Shown here one piece after another: positions 23,930 to 33,638 of a stretch of DNA of 64,000 nucleotides. Under the pieces are notes generated by a model. The model saw only the letters and a list, made by a program, of their open reading frames with translations, was not told the DNA's origin and did no database searches. The first letter of the stretch is position 1, and every line of letters starts with the position of its first letter. This stretch comes from Enchytraeus crypticus (Eukaryota > Annelida > Clitellata > Enchytraeida > Enchytraeidae), in NCBI GenBank assembly GCA_905160935.1, contig CAJHZI010000553.1, forward strand, positions 708,501 through 772,500, written 5' to 3'. The translations under genes and the position numbers were made by a program.

Positions 23930-24409
23930 TTACATCACAAATTTTTCTAGCAGAGAATCTGAAACGTAATGAAATCCTAAATCAACAAACATTAAATTTT
24001 TTTGTAATATTAATTCCAAATCTAAATTCTTTCGATCTGGGTTTATAAGTTTTGAAATAAATCGCCTAATTTTCAATAAAGGTGTACCCTCTTCAGGTGT
24101 TGCTATTAATTTAGCACGAACTAGATACATTTTTAAATCAACAAACATATTTCTCGGTAGTTCTTCAATTACTGAAATAAGTAAATATTTCAATTCAGTC
24201 GCGTAAATTGAAAGAACGTCAGAATATATTTCTTCACTATCATATAATTTACTATATTCTAAGGTAATATTTTCCAAATGAGTATAACTCCTAAGAAATA
24301 TTTCGCCGTTTTTAATTCGTAGGCCTTGTTCTCTGGAATATTTTGATATAATGGTCAATACATGAGAACAAATAGCCATTAATTTCTTCAAATCAACATT
24401 ATCTTTCAT
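23930..24409 (-). CDS. unknown 159-aa helical protein of the element
   Basis: This is the longest uninterrupted frame in the element, starting MKDNVDLKKLMAICSHVL and ending at a stop after LLEKFVM. The composition is leucine-, lysine- and glutamate-rich with few glycines and prolines, so mostly alpha-helical. I see no signal peptide, membrane segment or catalytic motif. Its start lies 34 bases after the stop of the fibre-like frame, on the same strand, as in a compact viral gene block. I do not recognise the family. It is intact while its neighbours are broken; that could reflect chance, or constraint if it acted in trans. Confidence 0.5.
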   Translation of the reverse strand: MKDNVDLKKLMAICSHVLTIISKYSREQGLRIKNGEIFLRSYTHLENITLEYSKLYDSEEIYSDVLSIYATELKYLLISVIEELPRNMFVDLKMYLVRAKLIATPEEGTPLLKIRRFISKLINPDRKNLDLELILQKNLMFVDLGFHYVSDSLLEKFVM

Positions 24410-24443
24410 GACAGCAATCTACAGATACTTTTTGTTTATCGCA

Positions 24444-24668
24444 TTATACATTCCACTTGGGAAAAATTAAATTATGCTTCATACCTAATTCTCCGTTCAT
24501 TGAACCACCATTCACACTGAGTTTCGTATCAATATTGTTTTGTAGAGCAATGTCATTAGCAACTACGTTTTGTTCTACTTCCTTTAAGATGTCTACTCTA
24601 AAATTTTCACCAAATTCGTTAACATAACGGTCGCAGAATTTAAGAAAAAACACTTTGGTTTTAATCAT
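24444..24668 (-). pseudogene. fibre-like protein fragment
   Basis: A 74-codon frame whose middle reads ALQNNIDTKLSVNGGSMNGELG followed by MKHNLIFPKWNV. The SMNGELGMKHN pattern resembles the repeated G.M.G.L.M..N.I units of phage and virus tail-fibre or shaft proteins, where each unit would add one turn. Only one unit is left. The N-terminal half (FCDRYVNEFGENFRVDILKEV) is helical. The upstream 24.67-24.79 kb has further broken coding sequence on the same strand that may belong to another structural gene. Assignment as a virion fibre is inference from one motif. Confidence 0.4.
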
Positions 24669-24784
24669 TTACTTTGAGGTACACAGATCGATATGATGAA
24701 TTACAAAAAGCTATTTCCACTTGTAGTCTTTGATGTACGACATCAGAGAGAAAAGTCAAATCTAATGTTATGAATATGAAACTT

Positions 24785-26246
24785 AATATCATCCTCATTC
24801 TTTGCAGTAAAAGTGACGGGAGCTTGCGAGTAAATGCTATCACTAGTAAACAATTGATGTAATAGCAGAATGAACTAGGTGTATGCTTCTGGTTTTGCTT
24901 AGTGTATTACTACACGCTTGGATCGGGCTGGCATGTTTCAATATTTTAATGAATGACTCAAAATCAGTATATACGATAAATGGTGCTCTCGTAGATTTTT
25001 TTATAGTGTCCGCAATTCATAAACGTTCCAGGTTCAGGTAATATTATATTTTTAGCGTCATGCTGTAAGCAGTATACGTCGTGATTATTAAGTGCTTCTT
25101 TACTTCTTAAACCATTTAAGCACCGTCTGCTGTAATGCATTGCATTATGATTTTCATCTTTATCCATCTATATATTTAAGTTTTTAATCCAACAGTAATG
25201 ACTAATCTCAAACAAATCTACTGTGTTTTGACTATTAAATGGTGAAATCTTTAATGGTATTATTTCTTCTTTGGCACACGCCTCTAGCTTTTCATATCCA
25301 TACACATGAATTGATACATTGTTATTCTTTTCAAATTTATCAATATTTTTCAAGTTAACTGGAAACTCAATACCATTACAGTTCAATTCTTCAGCCTCAG
25401 AATTCTTTTCCACAGGATTGAAGGCTCTAGCTATACACCATTTAAAACATTGTTCGTCTCCGTTCTTCATATCTGTAATAGCCTCTTTATCAGCTTAATT
25501 TTTAGGAAGACGAATATAAGAACTTCCCTGGAAGTGGTTAATATTCAACAGCATTGATTTCTAATTTAATCACCCATCTAAATCTCCAATTACTACCTCA
25601 CATTTTGCCTTTAGTCTTTTCAAACACCGCTGCAGTATCTGTCGATGGCAGAATTATTTCATTTTTAGAGACAAAGGGGGCGTCAGACGATGTAATTTTC
25701 CCTGTCTTCAAATCTATCCTTTCCATTGTACATGTGAGTATTAGATTAATTTTTGACTGAGGATTGTTATTCAATAAATTTACCACATTTGGCTTAACAT
25801 AATTAAGAAATGACACCGCATCAACCCCCTCTCTACCATCTATGGTTATTGTGTTGTAAATCCCTTTAGTGCAGATTTAGTTTCGCGAATTTCGTATTTA
25901 TTCTTAACAATACTACTAACCACTGATTCAAATGCATCAAATTTTTGATATTTTTGATTAATTTTCCATCTTGCAGGTTCAGGTATTAAATTAATCCAAA
26001 AATCTGCAAATTCACGTATTTAGATCTGGCTTCCCCCTCGGTACAATTTAAGTTATCATCTGACTGATCCTCCATCTTCACCACAGGTATATGTACACTT
26101 GGCTGAAGAAGTGGAGTTGTAATATTTGGAACGCGAGTATCTAGAATTGGTGGATTTAATAGAGGTTTTAATTCAGCCCTACGCATTCTTGAATATCCAC
26201 GCAACCCTCTTTCGCTCGCAATAGTCTTCAGTTGATTTAATGTTCC
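24785..26246 (-). pseudogene. SAP-domain, viral-type PolB N-terminal part
   Basis: Read on - with frame changes near 25.98, 25.82, 25.5, 25.17 and 24.96 kb. The start is a SAP-like helix pair (IASERGLRGYSRMRRAELKP at ~26.22 kb) and a proline-rich linker. Next come SKINLILTCTMERIDLKTGK (~25.75 kb), then CFKWCIARAFNPVEKN and a GIEFPVNLKNIDKFEKNN block with VSIHVYGYE (25.45-25.3 kb). HYCWIKNLNI precedes a zinc-finger-like RRCLNGLRSKEALNNHDVYC (~25.1 kb). The last part is an exonuclease motif with DFES (~24.96 kb) and HTPSSFCYY. This order is characteristic of a class of large viral-type B-family polymerases in animal genomes. The polymerase palm is absent; the reading stops at ~24.785 kb. No ATG is left at the expected start. 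Confidence 0.7.
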
Positions 26247-26326
26247 AGTTTATAAATACAGGAAAATTTATTTAAATAGAAATCAACTTTTTTTCTCAAA
26301 TCGAGTAACGATCAAGAGTTCACTCG

Positions 26327-26334
26327 TATTTATA
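26327..26334 (-). promoter_or_regulatory. TATA box upstream of the SAP/PolB gene
   Basis: TATAAATA on the - strand, ~80 bases before the first SAP-like codon and just inside the right terminal repeat. A matching TATA-like box is at the inner edge of the left repeat, so each terminal repeat may end in a promoter facing inward. Confidence 0.45.
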
Positions 26335-26364
26335 CACTTGGATTGCCGCTGCGTGTAGGTCATA

Positions 26365-26795
26365 CGCATATGACAAGATATATATAGCGAATAGAAACTG
26401 GATTTTTCCGTTAGTTTCTAGTCTCGGTCATATAATTATGAGTAATGGAAATTTTTCAAGGTCGCGTGGGCGTACTTGATTTTACGCCTGTGTGCTAGAT
26501 AAAGGAGAGTCTACGCTATGCTTCAATAGTAAAGGTATAAATTTTAAGGCTAAAAATAGAATTGAGGTATGCTCAAGGCTAGGCTGTGCTTCACATTAAT
26601 GTAACATTTAAGCATAAAAGCTATATTTAGACTTAAGCTAAGTTTCAAGGCTAGGCTGTGCTTCAAATGATTCAGGTTCATTTGATTATGCATCATCAAG
26701 GCAGATAAAGGCAAAAACTACAATTGAGCTATGCTTTAAGGTTTACTTTTTTGCTTTAAATTAAACAGAGTCAGACCCTAAAAATCCTAACTACT
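26365..26795 (-). repeat. right terminal inverted repeat
   Basis: The complement of the left repeat with scattered differences and without the left copy's local duplications. It ends CCTAACTACT at 26795. Confidence 0.85.
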
Positions 26796-26939
26796 CATCA
26801 CTATATTGGGCGATCGCAGCATTCTGACAGTGGGCTTGAGTTTTTAAATGTCAGCAGTTTCAGCTTAATAATAGATACTAGATAAAACAGAGGCTAGTTA
26901 TAGACTACTATATTACGTTTTCTATGAATCAATTAGGCC

Positions 26940-27900
26940 TAATAAGAATCTATCGTCCGGTTCCTCGCCATAAGGCAATGTGAGGAGTGCCTCTTGCAGA
27001 CTCCACAGAAGTAGTCGCCAAAGCACCACACGATGACGGCCGAGTAATTAGAGAAAGACACCAAGAGAAAGTGTGATCAAAACAGTGCAAGTCTAAGATT
27101 CAAGCAAGTGGGTAATATTTAGACCCATGGCGGAAAGGAATGGGGTTTTAGCTTGCCAAGGAAAACACCGATACAAATACAAGATGGAAGATCTTGTGGC
27201 ATAGAGTTCCATATTGTCGTAGCAGAAAACATGAAGGAACGTCTTCCCATGGCAGATTTAATGTTTGGTACAGTGACAATGATTTTTACTAGAGCAACGA
27301 AAACTACGAGGGAGTTGATAGATTGTTAAAAGATCAGATAGAAATTATTGCTTTCCATAATCTAGACCTTTGACGGTCAAGGAAGCTTTCTTGAATTTTA
27401 TTCGTCGGAGATCGGAAGCCAATGCAATTTCTTAAAAGAGAAGTGTGAGGTTTGAGACGACTCGAGGAAGAGAATTTTGTATGTGTTGGAGAAGAATTAG
27501 AAAGGTTTTTTAGAGATCATTCAACAGGAGTTACATAAAGCAAGAATGAACAAGCGCATTAGATAATACAGTGGCAGAATTGATATCAATGGACTTAAGG
27601 ATTTGACGTAATTGACTGATATGGAAAAAATAAGAACGACAGACTACTGAAATATGCGTTTTAATGTTTAGATTGAATCAAAAATTACACCGAGGTTACG
27701 TGCCAAATCTGTGGGTGTTAAGGAGGTGTTTTTAAATGCTAATCAACATTAGCATTTAAAAACACCCCCTTAACACCCACAGCTAGTTATTTTAATACAT
27801 TGCTGTGGGGTACCGATAAGAATGTATTAAGTTTTTGAAGGTTTGACAACTAGACGATTAGCGTAAAACCAGGAGTGGACTAGATCAAGGGTAGTTGTGA
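26940..27900 (-). pseudogene. L2/CR1-like LINE, C-terminus and 3' UTR
   Basis: On the - strand the blocks RRSFMFSATTIWNSMP and QDLPSC (27.24-27.17 kb) match the end of L2/CR1 proteins (usual form F...A...WN.LP). The 3' end near GAACCGGACGATAGATTC is shared with the copy at 2.0-3.0 kb. A hairpin is embedded at 27711-27780. Frame-broken. Confidence 0.6.
27711..27780. repeat. 33-bp hairpin with CAAC loop
   Basis: Arms 27711-27743 and 27748-27780 are reverse complements with one mismatch. Confidence 0.95.
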
Positions 27901-27954
27901 CAAAGCATCAAAAGAATCAGGACCAGAGAACGAAATGTCAGTCCTGGTGTCGTC

Positions 27955-28090
27955 AGCGTTTGCCTTCTATCTCTCTCAATCTCTCTCTCTCTCTATCCCT
28001 CAGTGAACTGCCTACTGACAGGTCCATGGTATATAAGGACTCAACCCTTATCTGTCTTCCATTTTCTCTCCATGTCCACACATGAGTGGA
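27955..28090 (-). pseudogene. RTE-like LINE 3' end with (GA)n tail
   Basis: On - it reads the shared RTE-like 3' end (GGACCTGTCAGTAGGCAGTT) followed by GAGA repeats on that strand (CT on +, 27960-28000). It is severely 5'-truncated, ~90 bases plus tail. Confidence 0.6.
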
Positions 28091-29159
28091 TCTAAAATTA
28101 AAATCATCTAACATGATATACCATTATTCTTGGCGATTCTGTTTCAGAACATTTCTGAAAGTTTTTGTCTAAACGTGGCCCTTGTTAAAACGTATTGAAA
28201 ACAAACTCGTTTTGTATAATTGTGCAATAGATTTTAATAGTAGTATTACCACGTGATTCAGTTAAACTTGTGTAAAAGTAACTTCTGTCTAAAATACTGC
28301 AATGCATTCTAACTATTAAAAAATACTCATACTATTTACGTGTTAATCCCTTATTTCACTCTGTACTGCCCATTACACTTACAATCACTCCTATTTACCA
28401 CGGCTCTCCTCAATCGAATAAGTTCTCTTCGCACCAAAATCTCACTATACTCTTTCAATATTCGCTCACTCTCCAACTCTGACCATATCACGATTTGGCC
28501 AATACCTATAAATTTAAATTTGACTGTTTTGCTATAAATGAAACTTGGTTGTCAGCCAAAACCTCACCTAGCGATTTAATGGTTATCCTTCCACCTGGTT
28601 ACGAAATGCACATTGCTAACCGAGATAGCCGAATCTCCGGTGCTAAGGGTGGTGGAGTGGCTCTCATATATAGGACGCCTTTCACACTCCTAAGCAGTCA
28701 CTCACAAAAATTTTCCTCTTTTGAAGCCACAGCTAAATTTAACTCTTGTAACACTGCATGTTGTTTCAGTGAACCGCCCCCCTTCGACATCTCCAAATGT
28801 CAAACCTTTCTCAATGTTTCTGTCGGAGTTTGCTGCATTGCTTTCCTCTCTCACTTCATCCATATCTGACAATGTTATCACCGGTGACTTAAATATTCAT
28901 GTTGACCAACCACTTGATCACTCAGCAATTCAATAGCCTGCCCAAATCCTGTGATGCTTCACATAACATAAACATTGCATGGATTTCCACACCCTAGATC
29001 TTGTCATTGCTCCTTCCAAGACAGCACTTAATCCTACGTGCATTGACATTTTTATCTCATTCTCAACCTGATCACTTCCCCGTCACTTGCTCATTCAACA
29101 ACATTAAATCTAAAACTGTATCTAACGCCACTAAGATATCATACGGGAAAATAAATAAC

Positions 29160-29600
29160 GTACATCTCTCTCTCTCTCTTAGTGCGCTTCCTACTGGCAG
29201 GTCAGTGGAATATGAGTGGGTCTTTAAATCATCTAACATACCTAATCTCGGCCTGCCCCTGCCTCCTTTTCCTTCTATTCTACCTTCTATGACCTCTTTT
29301 AAAAGACCTTCCCCCCTTAGAATGTGTCCTTTCCAGCTCTTCTTCCTATTTCTTAATACATTTATCAACTGTCTATCTGTGCTAACTCTCTCCAGAACTT
29401 CCTCATTTGTAACCTTTTGAGTCCAGTTAATCCTCTCCATTCTTCTCCAAATCCACATTTCCATCGCTTCCAGTTTCCTAATATCTTCCTCCTTTAAGGT
29501 CTATGTCTCACATCTATAACATATATAACCGTATCAATTTTATATATCAATTTTATGTTAACTTTGGACATTTTAAATAACACGTCTTTATAAAACGAAA
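29160..29600 (-). pseudogene. RTE-like LINE C-terminus and 3' end inserted in the L2 LINE
   Basis: The open frame from 29464 on - reads MEMWIWRRMERINWTQKVTNEE, then KKSWKGHILRGEGLLKEV, then GKGGRGRPRLGMLDDLKTH and the 3' end, followed by GAGAGA on that strand (CT on +, 29165-29180). It is the best-preserved C-terminus of the family here. It splits the endonuclease and RT halves of the surrounding L2-type LINE. Confidence 0.75.
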
Positions 29601-29689
29601 GGCCACCTCCTTTCTTCTTTCATTATCTAACTTTTAGCATGTAAAGATTGGCAATTAAACTTGACTAAGTGTGTTTTTTTGAAGCTCTT

Positions 29690-29941
29690 CTGCCATACCG
29701 TTAAGCATGACAGTACTGATTGTTTATCATGTTAAACAATTACAGTATTAACAAACAGATCTAGTTCGAACCTGAACTCTTGTAAGATGGAAACCTAGCC
29801 GAACCCTAACCCTGGTTTGAAGTAAGCCGAACCGAACTCTCAAATTGTCGAATGCTCACCTAACCCGAACCGAACCGAACTTTCATTTTCAGCGAACCGA
29901 ACCGTACCGAACTATGGAAATTCACAAAATTCCCATCTCTA
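29690..29941 (+). mobile_element. non-autonomous hAT right end (CCGAACC family)
   Basis: It shares the subterminal CCGAACCGAAC repeats and the end TCCCATCTCTA with the complete element at 59.36-60.75 kb. The left part is missing. Confidence 0.75.
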
Positions 29942-30776
29942 GCCCATATCCAATCTACCATTCATTTCCAAACTCACCGAGAGACTAGTCTTTCGAAGAC
30001 TTTTCAACTATCTCAAGTCAAAGACCTCTTCAATAAACACTAATCAGAATATTCTCAACATCGCTCCACTGAATGAGTTCTTCTGTTTATCTGCAACACT
30101 AATACTAATGCCATGTGCAACTATACGTGTCACTAGTCAATGTACTCATGATCTCTCTGCTGCTTTCGACACCATTGATCACCTAATAAACCTATAACGT
30201 CTTTCCTCTTGGTTTGGTATCCAAAACAGTTCAATTGCCTGGTATATTTCATATCTAACTGATCGTACTCTTAGCGTCAAAGTGCAAGAGTTTGCCTCTC
30301 CTTCGATCCATAAGTACGGTGTTCCTCAGGGCTCCGTTCTTGGTCCAATCCTCTTCAACCTATACACCACTCCACTAAGCTCCTTGATCTCTTCACACTC
30401 ATAAAATCATCAACTTTTCGCTGACGTCACTCAGCTGTACACATGCTTTACCCCCCACTCCTATCCTGATGCGAAGGATTGCCTACAGCAATCATTTCAA
30501 CTGATATCATCCTGGATGTCTGCCAATTGTTTGGCAATCAATCCATCCAAGACTGAGTTAGTGCTGTTTGGAACACCTCAGCAACTTTCAAACTGAAAGA
30601 GGTATCCCTGGCTCTCTCTTCTGATGTTAAAGTCACACCAGTTTCTTCTGTGAAGAATCTTGGTGTTGTCCTTGACCACCACCTTACATTCCATGCAAAC
30701 ATAGCCAAAACATCGCAGTCATGTTTTTTCCATATTCCTAATCTTCGTCGAATTAGACGAAGATTACGATTATGGC

Positions 30777-30905
30777 TGGAGCCAGTGGCGAAGTCGGTAA
30801 GATACTCGACCGCGGAGCAGTTGATGCGGGTTCAAATCCTGGGCTCGCCCGTCACTGACATCGCTTTCGAAGTGAGGAAACTGACGTTAACCTAAGCTTT
30901 ACCAG
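30777..30905 (+). mobile_element. tRNA-derived SINE (family A)
   Basis: Very clear copy: A-box region GGCGAAGTCGGTAAGATACT, B-box GGTTCAAATCC, the body GTCACTGACATCGCTTTCGA, and the tail GAGGAAACTGACGTTAACCT before a (AT)n array (30909-30956). Confidence 0.9.
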
Positions 30906-30906
30906 C

Positions 30907-30908
<2 letters not shown>

Positions 30909-30949
<41 letters not shown>

Positions 30950-30956
30950 TATATAG
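30909..30956. repeat. (AT)n microsatellite after the SINE
   Basis: AT array with one ATAC interruption, immediately 3' of the SINE tail. Confidence 0.9.
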
Positions 30957-30959
30957 AAA

Positions 30960-32325
30960 TATAGATTTTTTTCTTTGTTTATTTAAATTTTATTTACAGT
31001 ATATACCCAGCGATGGTCCATTGATATCGACCGACAATTTGATATTGGTATATTGTACATAGCCAATATTCCACCAATATTAAAACTGGTATAAACCAAT
31101 ATTCTTGTATGCACAATATTCATTAATAGTGACTACTTCATTAATTTGACTAATTCTTTCGATGTTATTATTGATGAAAGTACACTTTAGTTGTTGTTGT
31201 TTTTATTAAATATCTTGGCACCACTGAAGTCTATAGTGAAATCTGGATTTTCCCGTTCGGTCGTTTGACTGTCGCGAACCGCTTGTACCATGCCTAAACA
31301 GGAAGTAGAGAGAGATCCAAGATGGAAGAGTGACAACACGGACGTAAAGCGCGCCACGTTGAAAAGATATTTAGGAGATTTCAGGAATCTCAGTAGTAGA
31401 CGAATTCAAGAGTAATTCGAAGGGTTCGGTTATTTGAACTATTTGTAGTTCATCGAACAGTCGACGTGAAGAGAGCGATGTGTAGATGATCAAACTGGGA
31501 AGAGAGTTCCATCGAAATATTCTAACCTAGGGATTATTTTGGAAGGAATCCTAGTAGTCGAGAGGAAAGTAAAGTGTAGGCATTTGAGCTAGAGAGCATA
31601 GTAGTAATTTGTGTGTCAAAAGTATGTTACGTAAAGTACTTGCTTTTGCGATATATAAGGTGAACAATATTCGATATTATACTACTTTAATATTCGATAG
31701 AGAAGTATAATTTTAAGTTATTCGAATTTCGCTTACACGTACTATTTGAAATCGTTTTAATTTTCGTTCTATTGTATATCCGTGTATTATTTTATTTCTT
31801 TTCATATTAAATTAATATTTAATTGAATACAGTCGTTGAAGTTATCAATCAATTAGTACGATATTTAGATTCAGTCAAAATCGAGGACAGGTTAAGATTC
31901 CAAAAATAAGTATTAGAGTCATATTATTAGGAATTTAAGCCCTGTAATATTTAATCTCAGTACCTCATTTTGCCTCAGATTGAAATTGTAGAATGAGGTC
32001 CCTGACATCCAGCATGCATTAAGATCAATAAGCTGCTTTTTGGAATAAGTAATGAATATAGCAGAATTGGAAGACAATGCGATTCCATTAAAGAAAGTTT
32101 CAATGTGACGTCGGTACACCTAGTTTTTCCTAAAAGGCAATTAACCGACAAATAAAATTTCATCTTAATGGGAGCCGTATATACATATTGATAGATTTTT
32201 ATATATAGATTTTTTCCGTATAGATTTTTTTCCGGCTGTAAATGTAGCACCCAAGTATTTAACGAATGCAGACCGTTCTAATTCGTTGGTACCAAGAGTC
32301 ATGTTTCCAATTTTATATATACTTT
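30960..32325. other. no gene recognised
   Basis: ~31.03-31.15 kb is rich in CCAATATT-type motifs; 31.23-31.90 kb is a block of ordinary composition without coding signal that might be an old LTR (see rejected items). Small - strand frames at 31.9-32.25 kb share nothing that I recognise. Confidence 0.35.
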
Positions 32326-32329
32326 ATGC

Positions 32330-33020
32330 CTTCCTCAGCTTCGACTAACGTTTACTGGGCAGGGGCGTCATTCCCTGAGAAAACTCTCCTGTCTACCCAT
32401 TTGTCTTAGCAAGTAATATTTTTTGTAAAGTGATTAATTCAAACTAACGCATTTTAGCAGAGTTTTGCAAAAATTACAAAAGTCAATCAACTCTCTATAT
32501 TAAGATTTCTTACGGCTTATTATGACTTATATATAAATTATGATGATGATTACCAGTGAATAATGTAAATGTGATTGTTCTGAGTTTAAATTTAATTCCA
32601 TATTTAAAGGACTGAAATTGAACAGATATAGATTTATAATTTTTGAAAAAAAAAGAAACTGAAACGAAAAATTGGCATTAGAATTGACTAAATTACAAAA
32701 ACAGAAATACAAAAATATCAGCAGCGACTTAAATAGAAACTGCAATTGAAAAATAATGTGAGACTGGAATAACAATGCTGTGGTTGCTTCAGCGTGCTGT
32801 AAGGAGCACCCAGATAGCTTTCTGCGAGAAGGAATACTTGGTATCTCTAGAGTAAAGAACTTTGAAGACCTATTTGCCGACTGCCTGGAGGTAGGCTGTC
32901 TCACTCGTAATAAGTGAGACATATAGCCACTACCAGTTGTGGTGGCAGAGAAACTTTTTTGTACAGAATACCTTTTTGCCAGTGCAAGGAGCTGACCATT
33001 TTTATAGAAGAAAAAAATTG
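32330..33020 (-). pseudogene. probable LINE C-terminus/3' region
   Basis: A 166-codon - strand frame has SVQKSFSATTTGSG (~32.96 kb), which resembles the FMFSATTIWNS block of the L2/CR1 copies, followed by low-complexity phenylalanine/leucine-rich sequence that looks like translated 3' UTR. 32.33-32.48 kb resembles 9.92-10.08 kb (GCCTTC.TC.GCTTCGACTAAC and TTCCCTGAGAAAACT). I do not consider the frame a gene. Confidence 0.35.
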
Positions 33021-33550
33021 CTATCATGGATGATTAAACAACGCACACAACTCACAGTTAATTAGTTTTCACTTATATGAGAAAATTTTACAAGTAAGAC
33101 AGCGTAAATTCATTAGGCAATTAATAAGTCACAGTCACAATTGATGGACCGAAATACTGAAATTAGTTTGAGTCTAGAAACTTGGGCAAGTGCGAAATTG
33201 TGTCAAATGGATGGTTTCAAGTGTGAGGACAAAAAATACAATATTGTATACAAGCAAACTTTTGAGATAATTGGGTCGGCGAACAGACCATGTGTCAGGA
33301 TCGCATATACGTTTTATAAATGCGTATGTGAAGTGTTATTTTCTAGCCTGATATATATGTAAAGGTAATGTAAGATGAGTCACCTGTTCAGATCTGCGTC
33401 GTGAGCGGGGCTTAAATAGTTTCAGAGTTCCTGATTGGTGGGCCTGCATGGACAGAGGAGAATTCGAGACGTCTAGAGTTGTTTTCAAGGACACGTGAAA
33501 AAGGTTTAGAGAGGATAAAACGTGCTTTGACTTTGGAAAGATATTCTATG
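33020..33550. other. no recognisable feature
   Basis: A 73-codon + frame at 33141-33362 has no homology that I recognise and no nearby regulatory signal. Confidence 0.35.
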
Positions 33551-33590
33551 GAAAGATCTTTCGCGAAAGATCTTTCGCGAAAGATCTTTC
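33551..33590. repeat. self-complementary tandem repeat
   Basis: Nearly three copies of the palindrome-forming 14-mer GAAAGATCTTTCGC. Confidence 0.9.
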
Positions 33591-33601
33591 ACGTCTATAC
33601 G

Positions 33602-33603
<2 letters not shown>

Positions 33604-33638
<35 letters not shown>

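Larger units (their letters stand above)
22474..26795. mobile_element. Polinton-like virus-derived element, internally deleted
   Basis: A 4322-bp element bounded by long inverted repeats that begin AGTAGTTAGGATTTTTAGGG (left, 22474) and end with the complement at 26795. The flanking 6-mers are TATCAC (22468-22473) and CATCAC (26796-26801), 5 of 6 identical. Polinton/Maverick elements make 6-bp target duplications and have termini starting AG, which fits. On the - strand it encodes a SAP-domain plus viral PolB N-terminal remnant, a fibre-like fragment and an unknown 159-aa ORF; on + it has a membrane-protein remnant. It lacks the polymerase core, integrase, capsid and ATPase genes, so it is best read as a deletion derivative. 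It shares no obvious sequence with the second Polinton at 49.7-64 kb. Confidence 0.8.
28300..30770 (+). pseudogene. L2-type LINE: endonuclease and RT, interrupted
   Basis: From 28.43 to 29.15 kb the + strand encodes an APE-type endonuclease remnant (FAINETWLS; GGGVALIYR; DNVITGDLNIHVD; SQPDHFPV). From 29.95 to 30.72 kb it encodes RT: LSAAFDTIDH (motif A), YGVPQGSVLGPILFNLYTTPLS (motif B region), FADVTQLY (motif C, usual FADDTQLY, so one catalytic aspartate is lost), NPSKTELVLFGTPQQ and KNLGVVLDHHLTF. Between the halves lie an RTE-like 3' end (29.16-29.6 kb, - strand) and a hAT fragment (29.69-29.94 kb). Many frameshifts. It ends at a short hairpin (30739-30766) next to a SINE. Confidence 0.8.

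Noticed and set aside
31230-31900. Possible solo LTR, with a similar idea for 36.16-36.56 kb
   Set aside because: No TG...CA ends, flanking duplication or clear mutual alignment could be shown by eye.
33141-33362. 73-codon + frame
   Set aside because: No recognised domain, poor context, and length expected by chance.
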